In this document: one piece after another, positions 1 to 4,836 of the stretch
Layout of the letters: each line of letters begins with the position of its first letter
How positions within the stretch are numbered: position 1 is the first letter of the stretch
From: Legionella longbeachae
GTDB taxonomy: Bacteria; Pseudomonadota; Gammaproteobacteria; Legionellales; Legionellaceae
Assembly (NCBI GenBank): GCA_016191305.1
Contig: JACPOX010000006.1
Span: forward strand, 1-8,756
Reading direction: 5' to 3'
Length of the DNA: 8,756 nucleotides
The notes under the pieces: generated by a model
Told to the model about the DNA's origin: nothing
The model's database searches: none
The model's input: the letters and a program-made list of their open reading frames with translations, nothing else
Made by a program: the position numbers and the translations under genes

Positions 1-552
1 AAGAAAATTCTAAATCCATTCATGGATGAGTTCGTTAAGCGAGTCCAATGTCTACGCATTGGTAACCCACAACTCAAGGAAACCGAAGTGGGACCTCTGA
101 TTCACCCCCGAGAAGTAGAACGCGTCCTTTCCTGGATTGATGAAGCAGTGGCAAAAGGAGCAAAACTTTTTGGTGGTAGCCGTCTTTCCGAAACCACCTT
201 AATTCCAGCCGTCTTATTAAATCCAGCGGCTGATGCCAAAGTATCACAATTGGAAATTTTTGGTCCCGTTACTTGTGTTTATGAGTATGAAGATATCGAT
301 AAGGCTATTGATATGGCTAACTCTTTGCCATTTGCCTTTCAAGCCAGCGTATTTTCTGAAGACTTAGCACCAGCACTTAGAGCAGCAGAATTTCTCGCCG
401 CATCTGCGGTAATGATTAACGACCACAGCGCATTCAGAACTGATTGGATGCCATTTTCGGGATTGAAACAATCAGGTTATCGTACTGGGGGTATCCCCTG
501 GACGATGCAAGACATGTCTCAAGAAAAAATGATCATCATAAAAAATAATTGA
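1..552 (+). CDS. Aldehyde dehydrogenase family protein, C-terminal part (5' end outside window)
   Basis: The frame is open from base 1, so the ATG at 22 is an internal Met and the gene enters from the left. The 183 visible residues are the C-terminal third of an NAD(P)-dependent aldehyde dehydrogenase, which oxidises an aldehyde to the acid (or acyl-CoA) in the cytoplasm. Seen: the cofactor-binding E-x-F-G-P motif as LEIFGPV (Glu about residue 85 of the fragment), a downstream MPFSGLKQSGY segment matching the family's PFGG-K-SG region, and a terminal GGIPWTMQDMSQEKMIIIK oligomerisation tail. The catalytic Cys normally lies about 97 residues before the E-x-F-G-P Glu, so it falls just upstream of the window and cannot be checked. 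The GGIP-T-M-DMSQEK ending resembles the lactaldehyde/phosphonoacetaldehyde/sulfoacetaldehyde dehydrogenase branch, but the substrate cannot be assigned. The stop is TGA at 550-552. No T-rich terminator follows directly. Confidence 0.93.
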   Translation, partial: KKILNPFMDEFVKRVQCLRIGNPQLKETEVGPLIHPREVERVLSWIDEAVAKGAKLFGGSRLSETTLIPAVLLNPAADAKVSQLEIFGPVTCVYEYEDIDKAIDMANSLPFAFQASVFSEDLAPALRAAEFLAASAVMINDHSAFRTDWMPFSGLKQSGYRTGGIPWTMQDMSQEKMIIIKNN

Positions 553-575
553 TTTTAGGCTTATTACGATCAAAG

Positions 576-596
576 TGATTGATTTTTCATCAATCA
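576..596. promoter_or_regulatory. 8-bp perfect dyad overlapping the -35 of the next gene (operator candidate)
   Basis: TGATTGAT (576-583), a 5-nt spacer and ATCAATCA (589-596) form a perfect inverted repeat. It begins 23 nt after the aldehyde dehydrogenase stop and covers the -35 hexamer (579-584) of the promoter for the gene at 641. It could be an operator whose occupation blocks that promoter. It could also be a weak terminator stem for the upstream gene, but no T run follows it, so the operator reading is preferred. Which protein would bind is unknown. Confidence 0.4.
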
Positions 597-606
597 AGCA
601 TATAAT
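579..606 (+). promoter_or_regulatory. Sigma70-type promoter for the orphan gene at 641
   Basis: The -35 is TTGATT (579-584), followed by a 16-bp spacer and a perfect -10 TATAAT (601-606). Transcription would start near 612-614, about 28 nt before the ATG at 641. The position supports the ATG at 641 as the start and argues against the GTG at 575, which would lie upstream of the -35. Confidence 0.65.
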
Positions 607-640
607 ATACCTTATATGCATAAATTTAAATCAGACTGAC

Positions 641-2065
641 ATGCCTACCAGCACAGAAACCGAAAATTTTTTCAATACCAATAAGGACTTCCAAGCAGTA
701 TTAGCAGGACAAGTTAGTACATACGATTTTTTTACAAAAGATAAATACGCAGAAAGCAAAAACGCTTTTATGAATCAATACAAAAATACATTTGGTGTAC
801 GTCACGATAGCTTGTACACAGATGAAAATGTAGCTGCTGCTTGGATAGCTAAGCTTAGATATAATCAAGAAATGACAGATGAGCAATTTATAGGATTTAT
901 TACTCGTTCTGAAAAAATTTTTTCTGGTTCTGAAGAGAAACTAAATCTAAGTACAAAAGAAACCGATCAAAATGATTTATGCGCCATCATGTGGGGTATT
1001 GAAGCTTTAAATGGAATCCAAAGTTTTGACGCTGGTGCAACACGCGTGCGCTTACCTAATGGAGTAGCTCCTAAAATTATTGCAACATTAGAAGATAGTG
1101 GCTCTGTTCCTCGAGAGAGCACTCATGCAACAGGTACAAAACTCGTAGATAAAGCGCTGGGTAAAGATATCGAAGAGGAACAATTGCGGAAGTTTACTCC
1201 ACGCGGTACTGGGGCAATATTGGTTATACCAACATCCCGAAATGGAAAAGGTGCTGTTGCAAAAGCGTCTAAAGAAAAAGTCAGTAACGATATCACAGAA
1301 AAGGACTATGATTTACTTTTAAAACGCGAAAATTATGGATATAACGATACCAGTATCCATAGTCGCGTTCATTCAAAAGTTGGCTTTATCAATTACTTAA
1401 CGGAACATAGCGCGAAATATAAAGAAGGTATGGCTCTAATTCATAGTAAATCTGCTCTTGCAAAAATTGCAGAAAAAAAATGGGGCAAAGGTGAAAAAGT
1501 TCATCGTAAAGAACATCTCAGTGAATTAAAAAATCAATCATCTGTATTGGTAAATCTTCTTGAAGCAGGACAAAAAGTAGGGTGGTTTACAGATTTTAAG
1601 ACCAAATGGACTATTCGTATTCAATGGCCACCATTTGAAAAGAAAATTGTTTCAGCTAAGCCTAATGGGCGCAAAGGCTTAGGGGATTTTTTATTACAGC
1701 TAGCTGGAGCAGAGAAATTCGATGTTAATTTTGCAAATAATAATGCAAAAAACTTTAATAAAGTAAGAGGACTCCTAGAACAAGCAAAAGAATGTAATCC
1801 TTTTCAAAAATGTCGGGAAGGTAACGAAGTATTAGTAGACTGCAGTTCTGGAAAAGCTGAACTAATTGATGCCATAGCTAAAAGCACAGAAAATTCTCCT
1901 GTTAATAGAAAGTATCTTGTTGAAATAGGAATGGTTTCTGAAGATAATCACCATCTCGGTCTTAATAAATCAGGTTTTTTCCAAAAAAACTTACCAACGG
2001 ATGATGATAATAAGTTTATCGACGACACTAAGAACACATTAGATTTTTTAGATCCGTTCAAATAA
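641..2065 (+). CDS. Orphan soluble protein of 474 residues; candidate secreted effector
   Basis: I do not recognise this protein. The start is ATG 641 because the promoter at 579-606 puts transcription just upstream; the frame is open back to a GTG at 575, but that lies before the -35. No good Shine-Dalgarno precedes either start. The product is hydrophilic and Lys/Glu/Asp/Asn-rich, with no signal peptide or membrane segment. Visible landmarks: a possible globular block at residues 110-200 (Cys114, then ATRVRLPNG, THATGTK, FTPRGTGAILVIP), a Lys-rich middle (200-340), a Trp/aromatic stretch WFTDFKTKWTIRIQWPPF (315-332), three Cys late (385, 391, 401), and a very acidic tail with seven Asp in the last 21 residues. 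A large orphan cytosolic-type protein with a polar, acidic C-terminus in a Legionella-like genome suggests a Dot/Icm substrate, but this is inference only. The last codons and stop overlap repeat element A, so the C-terminus may have been altered by its insertion. Confidence 0.8.
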   Translation: MPTSTETENFFNTNKDFQAVLAGQVSTYDFFTKDKYAESKNAFMNQYKNTFGVRHDSLYTDENVAAAWIAKLRYNQEMTDEQFIGFITRSEKIFSGSEEKLNLSTKETDQNDLCAIMWGIEALNGIQSFDAGATRVRLPNGVAPKIIATLEDSGSVPRESTHATGTKLVDKALGKDIEEEQLRKFTPRGTGAILVIPTSRNGKGAVAKASKEKVSNDITEKDYDLLLKRENYGYNDTSIHSRVHSKVGFINYLTEHSAKYKEGMALIHSKSALAKIAEKKWGKGEKVHRKEHLSELKNQSSVLVNLLEAGQKVGWFTDFKTKWTIRIQWPPFEKKIVSAKPNGRKGLGDFLLQLAGAEKFDVNFANNNAKNFNKVRGLLEQAKECNPFQKCREGNEVLVDCSSGKAELIDAIAKSTENSPVNRKYLVEIGMVSEDNHHLGLNKSGFFQKNLPTDDDNKFIDDTKNTLDFLDPFK

Positions 2066-2132
2066 TAGCGTCAACTTAAAGAAAAGTAGTTGCTATGGTT
2101 GTTCACCTTAAGTTGACACCATAATCCGTTCA
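2052..2132 (-). mobile_element. Short MITE-like element, copy A (internally short), with 9-bp flanking direct repeats
   Basis: A direct repeat ATCCGTTCA (2052-2060 and 2124-2132) flanks a 63-bp body. The body has an inverted repeat whose core is perfect: GTCAACTTAA (2070-2079) with TTAAGTTGAC (2108-2117). Read on the minus strand, its two ends match copy B at 4624-4745. The end carrying ATGG-GTCAA-TTAAGGTGAACAAC matches at 23 of 25 positions (2098-2122 against 4636-4660). The other end, carrying CTACTTTTC, matches at 21 of 24. The centre is only 9 nt (2089-2097), against 47 nt in copy B. There is no room for a transposase, so this is a non-autonomous element or a structured repeat. The stem lies between two convergent genes and could reduce read-through, but its loop is 28 nt and no T tract follows. 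The left repeat sits inside the last codons of the upstream gene. Confidence 0.7.
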
Positions 2133-2163
2133 GATGTTTAAAGACAATCGCTTGGGTATATTT

Positions 2164-2466
2164 TTAATAGTTTGCACTTGGCTGAGAAAAACCGAATGGA
2201 TTACACTTACCATTTTTGCATACAAAAGTTGCACCCTTAGCTCCAACACAATATGTATCCCAGGCTATAGAATATTTAACATCATCAAAATTTAATATGC
2301 AATTAGTACCAATATTACAATTATTTTGGATGGCAAAAGTCTTTATGACAGATTGTAATGCATCATGTTTGCTTCCTTTTACATCAGTTCCAGAACAATA
2401 AGGAATACTTGCATAAGTACTGGAAGCAACAAAACTTGCCAAACATACTAATATTAATTTTTTCAT
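2164..2466 (-). CDS. Small exported six-cysteine protein of unknown function
   Basis: This is a 100-residue protein with a clear Sec signal peptide: MKK, a hydrophobic stretch (LILVCLASFVASS), then a likely cleavage after Ala19 (STYA|SI). The mature part of about 81 residues has six Cys (24, 50, 56, 73, 83, 88), compatible with three disulfides formed in the periplasm or outside the cell. A seventh Cys (8) lies in the signal peptide and is not a lipobox. The start is well supported by AAGGA on the minus strand, 8-9 nt before the ATG. No known domain is recognised. It is divergent from the LysR-type gene across a 196-bp region containing a LysR-type dyad, so it is a plausible target of that regulator, although no convincing promoter of its own was found. 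Downstream it converges on the orphan gene, with repeat copy A between them. Confidence 0.8.
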   Translation of the reverse strand: MKKLILVCLASFVASSTYASIPYCSGTDVKGSKHDALQSVIKTFAIQNNCNIGTNCILNFDDVKYSIAWDTYCVGAKGATFVCKNGKCNPFGFSQPSANY

Positions 2467-2572
2467 GTATTGAATTCCTTCTCTATTTATTTCATTTAAT
2501 CCAAAGCAGTTTAACTCGGACCATTTGATGGTATGGTAACTTTATTAATCAAGATAATGAAAAATAATCTTC

Positions 2573-2597
2573 ATATGATGAAAAAATGTGATCATAT
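2573..2597. promoter_or_regulatory. LysR-type T-N11-A binding dyad
   Basis: ATATGAT (2573-2579) and ATCATAT (2591-2597) form a perfect 7-bp inverted repeat separated by exactly 11 nt. This is the T-N11-A architecture known for LysR-type regulators. Its centre (2585) lies about 55 bp before the predicted transcription start of the adjacent LysR-family gene, which suits autoregulation. It is also about 120 bp upstream of the divergent exported-protein gene, which may be co-regulated. Confidence 0.6.
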
Positions 2598-2604
2598 AGA
2601 ATTA

Positions 2605-2633
2605 TTGAATCCACCCTCCCTTACCAATATACT
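2605..2633 (+). promoter_or_regulatory. Sigma70-type promoter of the LysR-family gene
   Basis: The -35 is TTGAAT (2605-2610), followed by a 17-bp spacer and the -10 TATACT (2628-2633). The predicted start near 2640 leaves a leader of only about 13 nt before the ATG at 2653, or about 23 nt before the TTG at 2663. The short leader fits the absence of a recognisable Shine-Dalgarno. Confidence 0.6.
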
Positions 2634-2662
2634 TTTATTAATCTAACTCACCATGAACTCAT

Positions 2663-3526
2663 TTGATTTTGCTTAATCCTCAACTAATTGCATTTGAAGC
2701 CGTTTTTAAAATGGGTACTGTACATGGTGCAGCTGAATTACTGTTCCTGACACAAACCGCTGTGACACAACGTTTACGTATGTTAGAACAGAAAATGAAA
2801 ACCACTTTATTTATTCGTAGCCGAAAAGGAATGTTGCCCACTCTCGAAGGTGAAGCGTTACATCGCTATTGTCAACGTGTGATTCAAATGGAGGGTGAAG
2901 TTCTTGCGCAGATTCAAGGAGCCGGAATAAGATCCAATATTAGAGTAAAAATAGGAGGTCCTTCAAGCATCATGCGCTCACGAATTATCCCTCAATGTGA
3001 ACCTATCCTAAAAAATAATCCCTATCTGTCGATGACTTTTCAAATTGATGACAACCAGGATCTGAGCCAAAAACTTAAATCAGCTGAATTTGATTTGGTT
3101 ATTTTAGCGCCAGAACAAGTTAGCGCTGAAATGGATTCTAAATTATTAGAGGCAGAAAATTATTTATTAGTTTGTAGTTCGAAATGGAAAGAACGCCACT
3201 TAAGCCATATTCTTACACATGAAAAAATAATTGATTTTGATGCATCGGATCAGATGTCTTTTTTCTATTTAAAACATTTCGGTTTGCTAGAAAACATTCA
3301 ACCTGAACGACATTTTGTAAACAACACAGAAAGCATTGCACAATTGTTTATTGCTGGGTTTGGTTACGGTGTATTAACAGCAGAATTTGCAGAACCTTAT
3401 ATTAAATCAGATCAGTTAATTGTATTAAATCAAAAAAAGACCTTTGCTCATTCTGTTGCACTGGCCTGGTTCCCACGACCTGAATTACCTGCTTATTTTG
3501 CTGCTCTGATTCAGTCAATTCGCTAA
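2663..3526 (+). CDS. LysR-family transcriptional regulator, ArgP-like
   Basis: This is a DNA-binding regulator of LysR type, of about 285 residues, the usual length. The N-terminal winged helix-turn-helix spans roughly residues 5-62: GTVHGAAELLFLTQTAVTQRLRMLE, followed by LFIRSRKGMLPTLEGEAL, the family's wing. The T-Q-R-L recognition-helix ending resembles ArgP/IciA rather than the commoner S-R-Q-I. The remainder is a ligand-binding domain ending in a WFPRPELPAYF segment. The effector molecule is unknown; ArgP proteins sense lysine/arginine, but the similarity here is not enough to name it. The start is uncertain: the frame opens with TTG at 2663 (or 2669) without a Shine-Dalgarno, while a better placed ATG at 2653 is one base out of frame and stops after 7 codons. 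The gene is preceded by a good promoter and a LysR-type dyad, and converges on glsA with an 11-bp gap. Confidence 0.88.
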   Translation: MILLNPQLIAFEAVFKMGTVHGAAELLFLTQTAVTQRLRMLEQKMKTTLFIRSRKGMLPTLEGEALHRYCQRVIQMEGEVLAQIQGAGIRSNIRVKIGGPSSIMRSRIIPQCEPILKNNPYLSMTFQIDDNQDLSQKLKSAEFDLVILAPEQVSAEMDSKLLEAENYLLVCSSKWKERHLSHILTHEKIIDFDASDQMSFFYLKHFGLLENIQPERHFVNNTESIAQLFIAGFGYGVLTAEFAEPYIKSDQLIVLNQKKTFAHSVALAWFPRPELPAYFAALIQSIR

Positions 3527-3537
3527 TCCAATATCTG

Positions 3538-4470
3538 TTAAGGTACTGCAAAATGCCAATTCATCGCTTTAGACAATCCTTCTAGCATAATTTCTCCGCG
3601 AATGCTGTTCCCTTTAGCATTAACTCTTGGACTTAATACTACAATGCCTGCCTTACCCGGAACTACGGCGATAATATAACCAGATACGCCGCTTTTCGCA
3701 GGCATGCCTGTTTTAACCATATGAGTACCAGTTTCATCATACAATCCACAAGTTGCCATAATCGCTAAAGTAATTTTACAGGTTTCGGTGGAAATAATTC
3801 GTTCACCTGTGGCTGGAAAAACTCCTCCATTAGCAAGGACAGTAGGCAAAAAAAGCATTTGTTCTAATTGGGCTTCATAGGAGCATAATGCAAAATATAA
3901 CTCAAGTGTTTCACGAACATCCGATCCTAGATTGTTTCTACTTTTCAACAAATAAGCAAGTGATCGATTGCGGTCACCTGTCCGCTTTTCAGAAGCAAGG
4001 ACTAAAGGATTAATGCTGAGACGTTGATTAAATAATTTTTGCACCCAATATTCTAACCATCCAAATTGTTGTTCCCCTGTTCCGGGAATACGTGAACATA
4101 AGGTAATAGCACCCGCATTGAGCATAGGATTTGACGGTTTCGGCCCAAATTGTTCTAAACGGGTAATTGAGGCAAAATCATCACCCGAAGGTTCTACCTT
4201 AACCCAGTCAAACAATTGTTCCTCACCAAATTCTTCAAGTAATCCAATCAAAGGGATCATCTTAGCTGTACTTTGTAAGGTCACAGGAAAAAGTGGACTA
4301 TTGCTATAAGAAAGAGGACTTTCACCTAAAACTTGCACAGCAATTGCAGTCAATTCTTGATTAACATTCGCTAACTCTGGGATATAATCTGCGGTTTTAC
4401 CCAGTTGATTTAACTCAGCAGTATGAACGAGTTCCTCTAACAAATTGATTGTAAGCAATTTTGATGACAT
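3538..4470 (-). CDS. glsA: Glutaminase (glutamine to glutamate plus ammonia)
   Basis: Serine-dependent glutaminase of the beta-lactamase-like fold, cytoplasmic, 310 residues, which is the family's normal size. Visible active-site elements: S-T-A-K with the nucleophile Ser67 and Lys70, PSNPMLNAGAI with Asn118, ASEKR with Glu161, RNRSLAY with Asn168, ELYFALCS with Tyr192, CGLYDETG with Tyr244, and KSGVSG with Val262. The spacing follows the family pattern and no residue is missing. EPSGDDFASI, LANGGVFPATGE and VVPGKAGIVVLSP are further family blocks. The start ATG at 4470 has TAAGGG about 5 nt upstream (4475-4480). The frame remains open to an ATG at 4548, but those 26 extra codons run into a palindromic repeat (4512-4588) and are not expected in a glutaminase. 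The gene is a single unit, convergent with the LysR-type gene. No clear promoter was found in the 42 bp between the repeat and the start, so it may lie inside the repeat. Confidence 0.95.
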   Translation of the reverse strand: MSSKLLTINLLEELVHTAELNQLGKTADYIPELANVNQELTAIAVQVLGESPLSYSNSPLFPVTLQSTAKMIPLIGLLEEFGEEQLFDWVKVEPSGDDFASITRLEQFGPKPSNPMLNAGAITLCSRIPGTGEQQFGWLEYWVQKLFNQRLSINPLVLASEKRTGDRNRSLAYLLKSRNNLGSDVRETLELYFALCSYEAQLEQMLFLPTVLANGGVFPATGERIISTETCKITLAIMATCGLYDETGTHMVKTGMPAKSGVSGYIIAVVPGKAGIVVLSPRVNAKGNSIRGEIMLEGLSKAMNWHFAVP

Positions 4471-4511
4471 AAGACCCTTAGATGTAAAGTAAGCTTTGAT
4501 CGGGGTATGTA

Positions 4512-4588
4512 TCGTCTTTGCGAGCCTTGGCGAAGCAATCCAGAGCAAAATCTTTACTGGCTTGCTTCACTTAGCCACAATAACGACA
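4512..4588. repeat. Degenerate palindromic repeat of the CGTCATTGCGAG / GAAGCAATCCAG type
   Basis: The left arm holds CGTCTTTGCGAG (4513-4524) and GCGAAGCAATCCAG (about 4530-4543). The right arm holds CTGGCTTGCTTCAC (4557-4570) and CACAATAACGAC. GCGAAGCAATCCAG pairs with the right arm at 12 of 14 positions, and the outer arms pair more weakly, giving a long imperfect stem with a loop of about 13 nt. The arms resemble an intergenic palindrome scattered through many bacterial genomes, usually betrayed by spurious peptides like LWIASPRLAK. Here it is eroded. It ends 42 bp before the glsA ATG, on the promoter side. Confidence 0.7.
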
Positions 4589-4623
4589 GGTTTTTTATTT
4601 AATTAAAAAAAATTTACATACTC

Positions 4624-4745
4624 CGTGAACGCTTAATGGCGTCAATTTAAGGTGAACAACACTCTATCGAGGTACCCTGGATGAAGCGCTGTGCGCGTAA
4701 TTCAGGCTACTTTTCCTTAAGTTCACGCCATTACGTGAACGCTTA
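4624..4745 (+). mobile_element. Short MITE-like element, copy B (full-length form), with 12-bp flanking direct repeats
   Basis: CGTGAACGCTTA occurs at 4624-4635 and again at 4734-4745. Just inside are inverted ends, TAATGGCGTCAATTTAAGG (4634-4652) and CCTTAAGTTCACGCCATTA (4715-4733), which match at 17 of 19 positions. Beyond these the ends differ, GGTGAACAAC on the left and CTACTTTTC on the right, and both are shared with copy A (2052-2132, opposite orientation). The 47-nt centre (4661-4707) contains a GC-rich hairpin absent from copy A. With about 98 bp between the direct repeats, the element cannot encode a transposase. The flanking repeats of both copies share TGAACG followed by copy-specific bases, as expected of a target-site duplication with sequence preference. 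It could instead be a structured interspersed repeat with conserved direct ends. It lies 91 bp beyond the recN stop. Confidence 0.7.
4676..4706. other. GC-rich hairpin in the centre of element copy B
   Basis: CCTGGAT pairs with ATTCAGG (one G-T pair), and an inner stem GCGC/GCGC closes on a 3-nt loop. There are two mismatches across 14 pairs. It is notably GC-rich compared with its surroundings and is missing from copy A. No T run follows on either strand, so it is not a standard terminator. Confidence 0.5.
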
Positions 4746-4836
4746 CGATTTAAAAATAACCTATTATGATAAATTTAGTTCATTAAAACAAATAAATTTT
4801 CAAAAAGACTGGAAAACATCTAAATTACAGAGGGTA
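4746..4836. other. AT-rich spacer after recN with no recognisable terminator
   Basis: This is the last part of the 366-bp non-coding gap between glsA and recN. It is AT-rich and contains short T and A runs but no stem followed by a T tract on the minus strand, so the 3' end of the typA-nadK-recN transcript is not defined here. The paired arms of repeat element B farther downstream might contribute to termination. The 4589-4623 portion of the gap is likewise only A/T tracts. Confidence 0.4.

Noticed and set aside
575..640. Upstream GTG start adding 22 residues to the orphan protein
   Set aside because: The GTG lies before the -35 of the only good promoter, has no Shine-Dalgarno, and the extra codons overlap the dyad and the -10 box.
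2068..2119. Inverted repeat after the orphan gene as an intrinsic terminator
   Set aside because: The loop is 28 nt and no T run follows on either strand. Matching ends at 4624-4745 show that it is a repeat-family member.
2437..2466. Lipoprotein signal at Cys8 of the small exported protein
   Set aside because: Cys8 lies too early, inside the hydrophobic core, without a lipobox. Cleavage after Ala19 is more natural.
2668..2677. Programmed +1 frameshift fusing the 7-codon ATG 2653 frame to the LysR frame
   Set aside because: The codon before the TAA is GCT, which would re-pair poorly as CTT, and no stimulatory signal is evident. An indel in the T4 run or TTG initiation is simpler.
4591..4612. 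T6/A8 tracts as a terminator for recN or glsA
   Set aside because: No stem abuts the tract on the relevant strand. The nearest paired arm on the minus strand ends about 20 nt away, so this is most likely just AT-rich sequence.
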